64,000 nucleotides of DNA from Sarcophilus harrisii (GCF_902635505.1 NC_045430.1:280301181-280365180); one strand, 5' to 3'. Shown: positions 1 to 11,183, numbered from the stretch's first letter. Numbers and translations are program-made. Notes: generated from the letters alone by a model not told the origin.

Positions 1-80
1 CCAATCTTTCCAGTGAAAGGCAAGTTGGGGGTTTTCAAGAAATGATTTGAACCGGAAGGGCCTTCCTTGATCACTTGCAG

Positions 81-222
81 GTCATTTATTGCAACCAGAA
101 TTGCCAGAAGATCCACTGGTTCACTCATAAAAAAGTCTGTAAGGAGCTGAAGGCCGCATATGAGAAACAAGAGCTAGAAGCCGCCAAAGAGAAGAAGAGG
201 CAAGAAGAAAGACAGAAAACAG
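81..222 (+). CDS. ANKMY2: ANKMY2, penultimate coding exon (MYND zinc finger, second half)
   Basis: Internal exon of ankyrin-repeat and MYND-domain protein 2. It runs from an acceptor (cttgcag) to a donor (gtaagc) and holds 47 codons plus one base. The product starts VIYCNQNCQKIHWFTHKKVC, the second half of a MYND finger: the Cys/His pattern YC-x3-C-x3-HW-x2-H-x3-C supplies the late zinc ligands. A charged Lys/Glu helix follows (EKQELEAAKEKKRQEE). The human protein, as I recall it, has nearly the same stretch. By family knowledge ANKMY2 binds FKBP38 and escorts adenylyl cyclases to the cilium in Hedgehog control. The ankyrin repeats and first zinc ligands lie upstream of the window. Phase 1 at the donor fits the next exon. 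Confidence 0.95.
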
Positions 223-334
223 GTAAGCAGCCTGTGTAGATGGGCTCTTCTGACTTTTCAGGCCAGGAGTTTGAAGGCGGGCAGTAGGAAGGGGAGCTGC
301 CCGGAACTAGTCAGCTGGATCTGTACCTTACTAG

Positions 335-445
335 GATGTAAGCTTCTGGAAGGCAGGGGCCGAATCATCTTTTGCCTTGTATCTCTCCCAGAGAGCTTAG
401 CTTAATGGCATCCTCAAATAAGTGTCTAGTAAATGTTTGATGAAA
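335..445 (+). repeat. L2-like LINE 3' end fragment
   Basis: Reads as the L2 tail: a 'gtaagcttctggaaggcaggg' type start, then a degenerate 'agtgtctagtaaatgtttgatgaa' end, in sense orientation. Confidence 0.55.
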
Positions 446-1084
446 TGAAATGGCTCTTTTGGCCCCCGCACAGAAGAGCCCAGACTTGGAAAGGATCACT
501 AGTAACCTAGCCTGCCTTGGGGTGACCAGCACGGGAAATGGGCCGGGCCTCTGACGTTCAGGAGGGATGATGGCTTCTCTCCTTCCTGGGGGGGATTTTA
601 TGGGTATGGGAAGTTCCCACTGGGAGATGCCCCTTACCCAGGCAGACTGACAGACTCTGTAGCTTATAGTCTTAAAATTTACCTAGAGCCCCAAGGTTAA
701 AGTCACAGAGCCTTCTGCTGTGTGCGTGGGCCTTGAACCTAGATTACCAGCTCTGTCGCTGTCCCTCTGGCTACCATTCTACACTTTCTCGTTTCATGTT
801 TCCTGATACAATGTCGGCATTATCCTCCCCTCCTCGCTATCTTTCACCCCACGTGTCCCCTTAGTTGCCAGACATCTCTCCCCTCTCACTGTCCACGTGG
901 CTGCCAGCTTCCCCCCTTGGTACAGCTCACCCAGACACTTGCAGTGGCCTCTGAATTGGTCAAGTGCCAGACCTGCTCTGCTTGTGTGACCTCTCGGTGC
1001 CGCAGGAAGCCCCCTCAGACCTAAAGGTTACACGTACGGGTGGAATGGGGTTTCCACCCTAGGATTTCTGTGCCCCAGGATAAG

Positions 1085-1300
1085 GCTGGAGTGGGGAGGT
1101 GTCCGACTCTTCATGACCCCACTTGGGGTTTTATTGGCAGAAATGCTGGAGGGATTATCTGTTTCCTCCAGCACATTTTACAGATGAGGAAACCGAGATA
1201 AACAGAGTAAGGTGACTTGCCCAGGGTCACACAGTTAAGGAGTGTCGGAGGCCAGATTTGAACTTGGGAAGAGGAACCTTCCTAGCTTGGCCCTCTGTGC
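1085..1300 (-). repeat. tRNA-derived marsupial SINE (MAR1-like), antisense
   Basis: Contains in order gtccgactcttcatgacccc, ttggggttttattggcag, cattttacagatgaggaaac, and cagggtcacacagttaagga. This is the reverse complement of the common marsupial SINE with its tRNA-like head at the right. About 215 bases and old (many mismatches). Confidence 0.75.
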
Positions 1301-1419
1301 AGTGTGGCGCCACCCGGCCGCCCAGTGGTGTTCGGCATGTTTCTTTCCTTCTCTGAGCCTCCATGTCTTTGCCTACAGAATTTCCAGTGTGAGCTACAGC
1401 TTCAGGGAGGCCTTATCCC

Positions 1420-1600
1420 GGAGGCAATGTAGCCCAGTGGAAATGGTGTGGAACTTGTAGGCCCAGGACCAAAGTTCCATCCCTGGCCCTGCCATATAAG
1501 GTTCCTTTGAACTGTGACAAGCCACTGAGACTCCTGGTCCTCAGTTCCTCATCTGTAAAAGGTGGGCGTTGGTCCCTTCCAGTTTAAGCTATAGTGGTCC
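1420..1600 (+). repeat. MIR/THER-like SINE fragment
   Basis: Sense MIR motifs: 'tagcccagtggaaatggtgtgg', a degenerate 'tgtgacaagccactgagactc', then 'tcagttcctcatctgtaaaa'. Confidence 0.6.
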
Positions 1601-1900
1601 CATGCAGGCCCTTCACATCTCTTGGGCTCAGTCCCTCCCCAGTAAGAAGACCGGGGGGACCAGATCCCCTCTTCTGGCTCCAAATCTCTTCTTGGAGCCC
1701 GGAAATGGCCCGTCCCGGCAGGTTTCCCGATCGTGATTGCCTCCTTTCTGCTTCCTGAACCACACTGCTCCTGACATGGACATGTGGGCATAATCATCAG
1801 CCCTAAAAAGTCGCTCTCAGTTAGATGAGCGAGTCATGAGGCCGAGAACAGGAGCATCAGCATGGACTCGTACTCACTGGTGACTTCTTTTTTTCCTCAG

Positions 1901-2088
1901 AAAAAGAGCCAGAGGTGGATTCGAATTCTAATGAGGAGCAGCCAGAACCTGACCCTGGAGTTACCGGAGATGAGTCTGCAGATGTGGCCCAGGAGGAAAA
2001 GGCAGAGGCCCTTCCAGCAGCCTCGGAGGCAGATGGCGCCGCGGGCCTCCAGGACATGGCAGGGAGGGTGAGGGAGCCAGAAGAGTAG
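1901..2088 (+). CDS. ANKMY2: ANKMY2, last coding exon (acidic C-terminal tail)
   Basis: Terminal coding exon. The acceptor is tttttttcctcag ending at 1900, and the first two bases complete the Glu codon left open by the previous exon. It encodes 63 residues and ends at TAG (2086-2088). The tail is acidic and disordered (EKEPEVDSNSNEEQPEPDPG, later AGLQDMAGRVREPEE). The motifs NSN-EEQPE and GLQD-AG match the human ANKMY2 tail in order, while the rest has drifted, as expected for a linker without a fold. The reading frame is intact. Confidence 0.93.
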
Positions 2089-2419
2089 GGCCCGTGGGGT
2101 CTGTGGCTCTCCAGGAGACACGGCAAACAGCCCAGGCCCCCTCCTCATCAAGGTGTGAGCTTATGAGGTGGCAGAGGGCTGTCCCCCATTATTCACGGCC
2201 ATGCTTTCTTGGATCTGTGCCCTCCCCTCGCTGCAGGGCGTGCGCTCCCTTGCCCCTTCTTGTCCCCCATGGCCCCCAGCACGGGGACCTGCCATCACGC
2301 TGGAGGGCACCACACCCACAGTTCCCATCATGCACCCCTGGCTCTTGCCCCATGACCACCCCGCCTCTGCAGTCCCCCCTTTGCTATCATGCTTATGGCT
2401 TTTCCTCCGTGTCTCTGGC

Positions 2420-2592
2420 TGGCAGAATGTTCCAGCCACTTCCCACCTGGCAGAGTATCTCGGGTTAGCCCCAGTGCAAGCCGGGCAGGGCCGGCCATGG
2501 AGTGCCCCCAGTCTGGGGAGGAAGGGGATCTCCTCGCAGGTATTCCCAAGGAGGGAAGCTCGCAAACACTTGGGGGGGGGGGAAGTCACAGA
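2420..2592 (+). repeat. Local direct repeat, copy 1
   Basis: Shares with 3742-3890 the block ggcagaatgttccagccact, the block cagagtatctcggg, the block ggaaggggatctcctc and the block cccaaggagggaagctc, in the same order and spacing. I do not recognise a known family. Confidence 0.75.
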
Positions 2593-3589
2593 CTTGGCTA
2601 TTACTAGTAGGGCAGCCAGTCAACACGCATGAAGCCCTTCTCTGGGCCCAGCCCCTTGTTAAGCCTGGGGATCCCAGTACAAAGACAGTGGCCGTAAGTG
2701 GGCAGCGGTCACCTGAGCGGGCCATATCAGTATGGACTGAAAGTCTCCTCTCTAGGAAGTGAGAACATGCAGGTCTTTCTAGAGGCCTTGACCCAGTTAT
2801 GAGACGGGAACCCAGAGGCTTTAGTCACAACCACAGAGCCCATGACCTGGAGAGTGTGGCCCTTCACGTTGGATGTGTCTGGTTCGTGGCCCATATTCCC
2901 TGTTAATGGCTGCCCTCCATCTTTGAAAGTGTCTTCTGTGCACACGTCGACAGCTTAGGAGACTCCCACAAAGACCTGCTGCATGATGGAGCCCCGAGGA
3001 GCGGCTCCCACGAGGATGGAGCGCAGCCCGAAGCCAGGCGCCACGGCCCAGGGGATGGCATGTGCCTCCTGACACTGTCCCAGCCCAAATAGTAATGGCG
3101 CTGGAAGCAACAAGGGGCTCCTGGCACTCCTGCTGGCCGGGATGCTAGAACGGCGCCGAGCTCCCCACCTTCCTGAAGCCCCCAGATCTTCCTACTAACT
3201 CCCAGCATCTCCCAGGAGCGTTTTTCGAGGATGGAAGGAAGCCTCCCTATCTGAAGTGCGGGTGCCTTTCCCCCAAGCCCCAGGTTGGCCATGGCACTCC
3301 ATCCCACTCGGGGCGAGAGCTTTGTCTAACTACTTGGAAGCAGGAAAGACGGCACTGGGAAGGCAACGGCAGACGGGCTGGCTCGTGCCTCGTGTGAGCT
3401 GCGTCTCCCTCGTCCAGAAGCCGGGTAGCTCTGCCCAGCTGCGTCTGCAGGGCTGTCGAAGCCCAAGGGAGGAGAGCAGAGGGTACCCGATGTGAGAACC
3501 GAGTTAGGGAGGCCTGGAGACGAGAGCCGGCTCAGGAGCCCCAGGGCAGGGGGACGGAGGGTCCCTGGAGTTGGCCCGAGTCTCTGGGA

Positions 3590-3720
3590 CAGCAGAACCT
3601 CCTGAGATGGGGAGACGCACCGCCTGGTCTGAAGCCGTTGCTATGTGACCTTGCCAAGTCATTTTACCCGTGAGACACTTTCCTCATCCAAAAATGGAGG
3701 TTAGAGTGTTTGCCCGGTGT
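3590..3720 (+). repeat. MIR-like SINE fragment
   Basis: Contains 'tgtgaccttgccaagtcatttt' and 'ctttcctcatccaaaaatgg', the MIR core and tail in sense orientation. Confidence 0.5.
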
Positions 3721-3741
3721 TCCTTTGAGCTCTTTCCCCCC

Positions 3742-3890
3742 CTGGCAGAATGTTCCAGCCACTTCCCGCCTGGCAGAGTATCTCGGGCCAGCCCCAGCGT
3801 GCCCCCGGTGTAGGGGAGGAAGGGGATCTCCTCCTCGCAGGGTGTTCCCAAGGAGGGAAGCTCACAAACTCTGGGTGGGGGGGGAAGTCA
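3742..3890 (+). repeat. Local direct repeat, copy 2
   Basis: Second copy of the 2420-2592 block, displaced by 1321 bases, about 85% alike by eye. It lacks some 20 bases present in copy 1. Confidence 0.75.
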
Positions 3891-4498
3891 CCCCTGGGGG
3901 ACAGACCCAGGAAAAGATTGTAATTCAGAGAATACAAAGAATACCTTGTCCCGATCGCTGCCTCGGGCCCAGTCCGTCCCCAAGTGTGAGTGCATCCTTA
4001 GGTGCTGGATGGGGGGAGGGGAATGTGCATGTCCAAGAACACTCAGTGACTCTCCCTTCCTGGGGAGGAAGGCCATTACGAGCTGCGCTCGTGACCGGGA
4101 GGGGATCATCCCGAATGCACTGACCACCGTCTGTGCTTGGAGCTCGTCTCCCCTGCAGGCCTGCAGTCTCCCACAGGGAAGCCCAGCCAGCAGGGAATCC
4201 GTTCACGTGGCGTGTGTCCTGCCCTGTCTGTTTTAGGGATAGTTTGTGGGATTTCTTTGCAGACCAGTGTAGAACCTGAGATCTCCCACCTTCCCTTCCT
4301 CGGAAAAGCCTGCAGAGTTGTGACTGGGTTCCCAGCCTTGTCCGGTGTGTGTGCATGGGGGTGAGGGGGTCCGGGGATCCATCCGTGCAATGTCCCGTTC
4401 AGAAGGCCCCGGGCGTAGCTGCCATTGGAAGCTAGCTGACCTAGAACGTGCAGCCTCCGAGCGGAGGCCGTCCCATCCTTCTGTCTCGGGAGAATATA

Positions 4499-4504
4499 AA
4501 TAAA
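4499..4504 (+). promoter_or_regulatory. Candidate polyadenylation signal AATAAA for ANKMY2
   Basis: Canonical hexamer on the coding strand, followed within 30 bases by the T/C-rich stretch ccttctccttcctgttcc, which could serve as the downstream element. Use is inferred from position only. Confidence 0.45.
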
Positions 4505-5084
4505 CCTGCTGCCTCATCCAAACCGTATCGGCCTTCTCCTTCCTGTTCCGGAGGCTCCCCCAGAAAACTGGCTGGAACCCTCCGGGTACTTGGCTCTGAC
4601 CCTCCCGCCACAGCCCAGCCTGCCACAGGGGAGGTGGCAGGGCTGGCCGGTGAGGGGGATGCTGGTGGGAAGCTTTTCTAGATCTGTCAGGTGGGAGGGC
4701 CTCACCTCACCAGGTAAAGGGCCTCCGAGTCTCCTCCATCCCCAGAAATCTGCCTTGGGGGCAGGTTCCTGAGCCTGGAACTTAGCTGTGGCTGACACAC
4801 ATGGGTCCCAGAATGTCTGCGGATTCTCAGTTGGTGCTTGTGACCAAATATGCAGAAAAGCCACCCCCTGACCTCATCACGACTCAGTGTTCTCCCCCCT
4901 CCCACTCTGGCCAGCTCTCTGAACCAGTTTCCGGTTCCCTAAGGTAACTTCTGGTTTGAAGCTGCTCTTCAGGGCCCCCTGAACTTTGAATTGCTCTAAA
5001 CTGGAGGACGTGGTGAAGGGTCTCATGTTTGAGGCATTAGTTGGGGACTCAGGGAGGTTTAGTTTTGAAAAGAAGGGTTAGCGG

Positions 5085-5300
5085 GGAGACGAGTACCTGA
5101 AGAGCCGTCCCGTGGAGGAGGGAACAGATCTGGTCCCAGAATTCAGGACCACGGCCAGTGGCTGGAAGCTACAATCAGGGATTTAGGTGGGACATGAGGG
5201 CAAAGGGTCTAAGGGAGCTGCTCCAAAGTGGGAGGGGCTGCCCAGGGAGATGGCGAAGACCCTTTCTTGGAAGTCTCCAAGAGCACCCTGGGTAGTCCGG
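5085..5300 (+). repeat. L3/CR1-like LINE 3' end
   Basis: Includes 'gctgctccaaagtgggaggggctgcccagggagatggcgaagacccttt..ggaagtctccaagagc' in degenerate form, which matches the L3/CR1 3' untranslated tail (sense). It is part of the space between the convergent ANKMY2 and LRRC72 genes. Confidence 0.55.
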
Positions 5301-5754
5301 TCAGCTGGTGGTATAAGTACTTGAGCTCATTTGAATTGGACTTTCTAGAGTCTCTCAACTTCTCTAGAACTTCCTTTCCCTCGAGTTCCCACGGGGTTCC
5401 CTACTCCCCTTCCCAGACAAGACAAACAAGCCTTGCCTCTGCCTTCCCAGGATCCTCGAGCAGTTACCAGGGGTGGGTCTGGAAAATAGCTAATGTTTCT
5501 ATCCATTTTTGAAGAGGACCAGGGACTCACAGGGGACTTGCAAGTGAATCGAGTTGAGATGAGGCAAAGGTGCTCAGGCATCAGCCTCCCTCTCCCTGCA
5601 CCTTGGGTGTACCCAAGCTCATTATTAGATTTACTTTGCATCTGTCCCTCTCAGTTCTGGGGGACGCCTCCAGCCAGCCCCCTAAATCCAAGGTCAGGCC
5701 CTTCTAGAAAAAGCTCCAAAGTGACCTCATCTGACTGGGCTATCGGCCTGGAGG

Positions 5755-5945
5755 CATCAGGATTTTGTAGTGGACGGAGCACTCAGGAAGACCTGGCTCA
5801 GAACCCACCTTTGGACACTAAAGGTGTGATCTTGGAGATGTCACTTCTTGCCTCCGAGACTCAGTTTCCCAATTTGTAAAATGTGGAGATGGACTTTGTT
5901 GGCTCCTCAGGTACCTTCCACCTCTGGTCTATTAGCCTGTGGTCC
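5755..5945 (+). repeat. MIR-like SINE
   Basis: Sense MIR: 'caggaagacctggctcagaac', then 'actcagtttcccaatttgtaaaatg', then a 'ccttccacctctgg' end. Confidence 0.65.
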
Positions 5946-6789
5946 TACATCCATTAGTCCCTGGCCATTTCCTTCTGACCCCAACCTTGACCCAGGTGAA
6001 TGCTTCCTGCAAGAAAACCTTAGGTGGTACCTTCCCGACCCCTGCAGAATCTATGGCTTCCTCCCTCACCTTGGCCAAATTTATTTCCTCAGCTTTAACT
6101 TCAGTCATGTAGAAACATCATCGATTAAGAACTAGAGAAGGTGAGTTCTTTGGGACTGAGCAAGTCTGCCCTGGTATCATGCGCACTTCCCATGGTGCCC
6201 CGGACGAGAATCCGCACACAACATCCATTCTGACATATCCAAAGCTAATTAAGTCTAATTTCTGAAAACCAAACTCATAGAGAAGTTGAACAGAAGACCC
6301 CATCCCCCATCCCCACCCCCCACATCGCCCCAAAGCTCTGGGGAAAGCGCACAGCCATTATCTGATCCTGACTGTGGTCAATTCAACAGGTCTCCCAGTT
6401 TTGTCGTCACTGTGACGCTCAACTCTAGTGGGGACCAAGGTCCAATCCAAAAAGCTGAACTGGGTCACGGATCTCTTCAATGACCTCACAAAAACAGCAT
6501 CTTCTTTATCGTGAAACAAGTTCCTTAAAAGGAGAAAAAACAAATCAGGGATTTAGGATGAAAAAGCGGTCTGCTCCAAATAAATGTTCTCTTAATGAAA
6601 ATTCAAGTGATGTAAGAGCCCAGCAGGTGTAAACCCTTGTCCTTGTCAATGTAAGGAGCGTCTTATATTGAAGGGACATTTTCCCATCTCTTCTGAACCT
6701 GAGATAAAGACCAAACAGTTGCATGTGGCTCCTGGTCACTTTATGCTAATTGTAATTCTTGTTTTAAATTGAGCAATTTGTTGTTAAAA

Positions 6790-7115
6790 GCACATGCTTT
6801 CAGAGATCATAGATCTGGAGCTGTGAGAGACTTTGGACGTCACCCTTCTAACCCCCTCAGTTTGCTGATAATGAACCGCACAGAAGGGAAATTGTTGGCC
6901 CAGGATTCGAACCCAGGTCCACTGATTCCAGAGCTCTTTCTGCCTTGCTTATGATACTTAGATTCCTGTTTAAAAGCAGGATCTGAGTCCACCCTCGTCA
7001 TTTAACAGAATCTGAGGCACAGGGAGTAAGGAGTATTGCCCAGTGGGAGTTAGTACCAAAGCCAAGGTTTGAACCCAAGTCCTCTGGTTCCTTTCATCCT
7101 ACCATATTGCTTCTC
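6790..7115 (-). repeat. Two adjacent antisense MIR-like SINE fragments
   Basis: Two blocks, about 6790-6960 and 6985-7115, both end in the antisense MIR signature (ggattcgaacccaggtcc and ggtttgaacccaagtcct) followed by degenerate T/C-rich heads. Confidence 0.6.
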
Positions 7116-7639
7116 TTTATCACACTTGATTCATATTTAAAATCAATGTCTGTCTGTCTAGTTGCATTTATCTTAGCTTTCACACAAAGTCCTTAAGACA
7201 AGGGCACGGGCTGCGGCTCAGCCGCCGACCGGCTGTGACTTGCCGGGCAATGACCGCTGGAGGGTTCCGAACCACCTGGCCGTCTCAAACGTTCTGAGGA
7301 AGCCCACCCCACGTCATGGGCGGCCCTGTGTCTGTGCCCATCAGCAGCTCTATGGTCCAGGCCTCTGATGAGCCAGAACGCTGGGCCAGCTGGTCAGAAT
7401 CCACTGACAACCAATTGGTTCCACCAAGGGCCCTGAATGGCCCCTTCAGTCTGGCTCATACAGCAGCAAGGTTGTCACTAATGGAGACAGGCTGGATTTA
7501 GAGGCAGCAAGACATGAGTTAATTTTTTTTAATAAAACAAATATTTTTCTCATTTAAAATTCTAATAATCACATTAAAACCCTGAAAAAATTTTCAAGTT
7601 TGAATAAAGACTATCTCAGGAAAACACAAGTTCCCCCTT

Positions 7640-7654
7640 CCCCCCCCCCCCCCC
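7640..7654. repeat. Homopolymer of about 15 C
   Basis: Uninterrupted C run in a C-rich stretch. Length is likely to vary between individuals and reads. Confidence 0.9.
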
Positions 7655-7699
7655 GGTGCCCATCCCCTGCCTAGGTAAGGTCATATGTCTATGAGTTCA

Positions 7700-8620
7700 A
7701 TAAAAGTCCTTTCAGAAATGGCAGAAATATTTGGACACTTAAAAAACCAAGACCTACACAACAAAAATACAACTATCAAATAACTGAATTTGGAATAAAG
7801 AGAAAAAGGAAGAACTGGAGAGAAACGCAGTGGACATGACTAGGTAATGCTCATCTAGTAAAAATGGGAATGAAATCTAAAATAGCTTCTAGGTTTAATA
7901 ATATGTAGATTCAAATGTCAATGATGACTTTACGAAACTAAAAAATTGGAATAATAAAGTTTATATTGAAGAACAAATGACATAATATCAAAGAATACTG
8001 GGAGAAAGAAAGATTAATTGAAAATTGTATTATCTTAGGCAAGAAGAGTCAAGAACACCGTGGCTCATTCCCGATTATCCAAATCAGATTAAAATATAAA
8101 TGGGAAATATTTAACAAGATTAATAAAAATAGAGTAAACCATAGATGGTGTTAGAATGTGGTTTCCTATAGAAGTATATGGCCAGAAGGGATCCTATGTA
8201 TGTTTCTGAATTTGATATCACTACCACTGTCCTTGACTACATTATATTATAAAAAAAGAGTGATGGTCAAAACTATATGGTACTAAATATGGAATATAAA
8301 ACTTAATGGAACAGCATAGACAATCTAGAATCAAAAGCTTATTATAGATTAACATTTGATGCAAGATTATAAACGGTATGGAAGGAAAGTATTATTTGAT
8401 AGAAACTTGTGGGAAAACCAATTAGTATTGTTAGAAAATGGGATTCGATCTTCATTGATCTTCATCTTACACCATATGTCATTATAAATTTTGATTAATA
8501 TCCTAGATATTTAAGAATCTTTTTTAGAACATAAAGAAAAAATAAGTTAATTGTAGAAATGAGGGAAATTGCTATCTCCTGAACAGAGAGAGTATAAAAT
8601 AAAACAGGAATGTTGATCGA
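7700..8620 (+). repeat. L1 fragment (ORF2 3' part), sense, interrupted
   Basis: Degenerate ORF2 text. At 8270-8460 come the blocks 'gtcaaaactatatggtacta', 'aatggaacagcatagacaat', and 'gatagaaacttgtgggaaaa', in the order of the L1 ORF2 3' portion. No frame is open. A SINE of the RTE-linked kind sits inside at about 8055-8235. Confidence 0.65.
8055..8235 (+). repeat. RTE-linked marsupial SINE inside an L1
   Basis: Shares with 20655-20865 the block 'agattaaaatataaatgggaaatatttaaca', then 'aaccatagatggtgttagaatgtggttt' and a degenerate 'gatcctatgtatg..tttgatatca' end. L1 sequence continues on both sides. Confidence 0.6.
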
Positions 8621-9035
8621 TATTATTAGGTGAAAACCTAAGAGTTGATCTGGCATAATGGATTAACTGGCACCAGGAAGACTGAGGGTTGAGTCACAGT
8701 GGGCAATCTCTTCCCTGTTTAGGACCCAGGCACATTTTTAAGACGATAAGCTTTATATATTTGTGTAGCTCTGGGGTAATAGAGTTCCACACTGAGAGCT
8801 GATGAAATAATTGATAAAATAATACCTCTAGGACACATACAAAATTTACATTTAAAATCCATGAAGACTTGATTAAAAAATAAGTAAACAAGTAATTCCT
8901 GAAGGAGAAACCATACATTTTCAAGAACTGTTTGAAAACAAATTTTCCAAAAGCTAATAACCAGAAAAAGGTCAATAAAGCATCTTTGAAAACCCACAAA
9001 ACCCCATTAAGCATGAAGTTGAAGCCAGTGCTTAC
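8621..9035. other. Stretch without a recognised element
   Basis: A+T-rich sequence immediately downstream (LRRC72 sense) of the candidate small exon at 9036-9066. A SINE-like start is visible near 8650-8700 (gattaactggcaccaggaag). No exon or polyadenylation site could be assigned. Confidence 0.4.
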
Positions 9036-9066
9036 CTGTTGATGTATGCTTTAGACCATACGATTT
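9036..9066 (-). CDS. Candidate small 3' exon of LRRC72
   Basis: On the minus strand a good acceptor (cttgttattttag) and a consensus donor (CAG followed by gtaagc) bracket 31 bases. Its phase is compatible with the long form of the 11040-11183 exon (phase 1 to phase 2), giving EIVWSKAYINR. I cannot confirm that this matches the LRRC72 C-terminus, and a chance pair of splice-like motifs remains possible. The final exon and stop codon of the gene were not found. Confidence 0.3.
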
Positions 9067-9289
9067 CTAAAATAACAAGAGATTTTAAATTAGCATTTTT
9101 CAAATATGTGCTACATTTAAAAACATCTATTCTGCATTTAAAAATCATCAGTAAGTAATACTTTCCTTCTTTATCGAGGAGCTTATCATAGTATTCCTCT
9201 CCACAATAAAATGGTACTTTATTCATAGGACTTCAAATGAATGAATGAAAAAGAAAACATTGAGTGTCAGCTAGTGCCAAGCACTGTGG

Positions 9290-10480
9290 TGGGGGGTGAG
9301 AAGCTTACATTTGCTGTTGCCTCCTCAGACACCATTGCCAGCTGTGTCCTCGGTTTCTCCCAAATCCTCGCTGCACCTCAGCCAAGACCTGATGATCACG
9401 TCCTTGATCTTATACCCACGTCAGCATTCCCTCTCTCTGACCATAATCCACTGCCCGATGGTTCTTCCAGTTTCTTATCCCTCAGTGGGTTTAACAATCC
9501 CCTTTCCATCCTCACCCAGATCTTTCCACCATCTGCTATCCCAGGTCATCTCCTCCGTTTACTCTTGTTCCATTCAGAGCAAACTTGACTTTCCACCGTG
9601 GGTGACTCTCAATGGCTGTCTGCCATCGGTTTCCAGATCTCAGACCTATCATCTGCCTTCCCTGTCCCAACCCCGCCATGTACAGGAGGGAGTCCCACAA
9701 CTGTCCACTACAAAGGGGCCATCCAAGAAGCCCCCACTGCTGCATGTCAGCCCTCTGGCACTTTGTGGTTCTATCGCATTTCCCACTTCTTCCAGCATAG
9801 GGCCTACCCACATTTCTCTGGGCAAAAAAAGAGCTCTCTCTTCCCCAGCCCCACTCTCCCACTCACCTCCTCTCTCTCCTTTGTCCCATTCTCTGAGTAA
9901 GAGCTGTCCCTGCTCCTTGCCAGTTTCTTTCCATGTCTCTATCCCACCCTCTGTTCTTAAATCCAGAAGCTTCACCCAAGCTCTCCTTATCCCTTGGGGC
10001 TTTTCTTGCTGCCTTCAAATATGCTTACCTCTCCCCCATCTTTAAAACCTTCTCTTAATCCTATCATCCTCTCAACGTCCCCTCCTACAACTCTCTCCTC
10101 CCTTTCACAGCCAAACTCCAGAGAGAAACAGCTCTCCCGGGCTGTCCCTTCTGCTCACTTCTCAGCCTCCCCTTGAAATCTGGCTTCCTCTGGGCTCAAT
10201 GTTCACCTAGAACGGCTCCCATTGAGGCTCCAAATCTAACAGCTTCTCAAAATCTCCGTTCTTGGTGTTCCTGTAGCTTCTGACTTGAATGGTGAATCTG
10301 GAGTTAGAGGAGGTGCTGGGTTCAAGTCTTCCCTCTACTATTTATTAACTGTGTGCCTTTGATCCTCCAGCCATCCTGACCCAATCCAGATCTAGAACCT
10401 CGGCTTAATTACATCTTCAATCTCTGCCAGCCCTTCCCTATTTAAAGACATCCTTCTTTTCTTGCCCTAGTTGGCACAAG
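9290..10480 (+). repeat. L2 LINE, 5' part of ORF2, sense
   Basis: C/T-rich stretch whose degenerate translation follows the L2 ORF2, including a PDDHVLDLIPTS..LSDHNPL segment of the endonuclease region and later the 'tacctctcccccatctttaaaa' linker. Many frame breaks. A short MIR-like piece lies near 10285-10365. The C/T bias is why several frames stay open here without being genes. Confidence 0.6.
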
Positions 10481-10487
10481 CAGGATA

Positions 10488-10670
10488 GATGTGAGACCTG
10501 GAATCAGGAAGACCTGAATTCAAATTCACCCTCAGATACTTATTCGCTGAGCGATCCCGAGTATGTCATTTAACTTTTGTCTGCCTCAGTTTTCTCAACT
10601 GTAAAAAAGAGGCACCTACCTCCCAAGGTTATTGTCTGCATAAAGTAAATATCATGTTATAATTATAAGA
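10488..10670 (+). repeat. MIR/THER-like SINE
   Basis: Sense copy: 'ggaatcaggaagacctgaat', 'tcaaattcaccctcagatac', 'gcctcagttttctcaactgt', then 'ctcccaaggttattgt'. Confidence 0.75.
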
Positions 10671-11039
10671 TGATAATGGAATTCTATTTCTAAACTGGTT
10701 TGTAAACTTAAAGCACTCTTTAAATGCTTGCTGGCCGTGGGTTTGGGGCTACCCTTTCTTCTGTGTGATTCAGAATGGCTTTTCCTTCTCCTGCTCTGAA
10801 TTTCTTGGGTCCACATCTCGATGGGAATGAAAGGGGAAGGGCACACAGTGCTTGGCACAGCTGGGGGCTGATGAATAAATGCTTGTGGAACACTGAGTGG
10901 CAGGCTACCCGTGTCATCCCAAAGAAGCAAGGATGGGGATAACCGAGTCCTTTTCTCATCGTAGCATCTTTGGGCAAAAAGGGGAAGGAAAGGCTCTTAC
11001 TGAGCACCTCAAACAGGTCCTCCCCCCAGCTCCAGATAC

Positions 11040-11183
11040 CTGTAGGTACAGTGAGGCAGGGCTTGTAGGGCCCTGCATACATCCCCTTCTCTGCTCTCCT
11101 GCCAAATGCCAAATTCTGAAGCACCCGAGACCTTTCGTGGTTAAACAAATGGAAAGCTGTTTTTCTTTCGTCTCCTTTAATTT
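11040..11183 (-). CDS. LRRC72: LRRC72, exon after the leucine-rich repeats (cap region)
   Basis: Minus-strand exon with acceptor ttctatttcttag. The first two bases complete a Glu codon, so the protein reads ..LLDRK-EIKGDERKTAFHLFNHERSRVLQNLAFGRR. An Arg-rich cap after the last repeat, ending in a 'VLQxLAFGRR' motif, is typical of small cytosolic and ciliary LRR proteins, so membership of the gene is firm. The 3' boundary is not: a donor gtatct after 11040 keeps phase with the candidate exon at 9036, while gtatgc after 11081 would give a shorter exon and a phase that reads into a stop at that candidate. Four to five leucine-rich repeats precede it in earlier exons. Confidence 0.8.

Larger units (their letters stand above)
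223..1900 (+). other. ANKMY2: ANKMY2 last intron
   Basis: Intron of 1678 bases between the two coding exons, GT-AG type. It holds an L2-like 3' end, a tRNA-derived SINE in reverse orientation and a MIR-like fragment, listed separately. No further exon is seen. Confidence 0.85.
2089..4525 (+). other. ANKMY2: Probable ANKMY2 3' UTR and flank
   Basis: The sequence after the stop codon has no further coding signal. The first canonical AATAAA with T-rich sequence behind it is at 4499-4504, so the 3' UTR may be about 2.4 kb; an earlier non-canonical site cannot be excluded. The stretch contains two copies of a roughly 150-170 base direct repeat (2420-2592 and 3742-3890) and a MIR-like piece at about 3590-3720. 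Confidence 0.5.

Noticed and set aside
9296-10045. 249-codon plus frame, Ser/Pro/Leu-rich
   Set aside because: Falls in a C/T-biased L2 remnant; the L2 order is seen in a different, broken frame.
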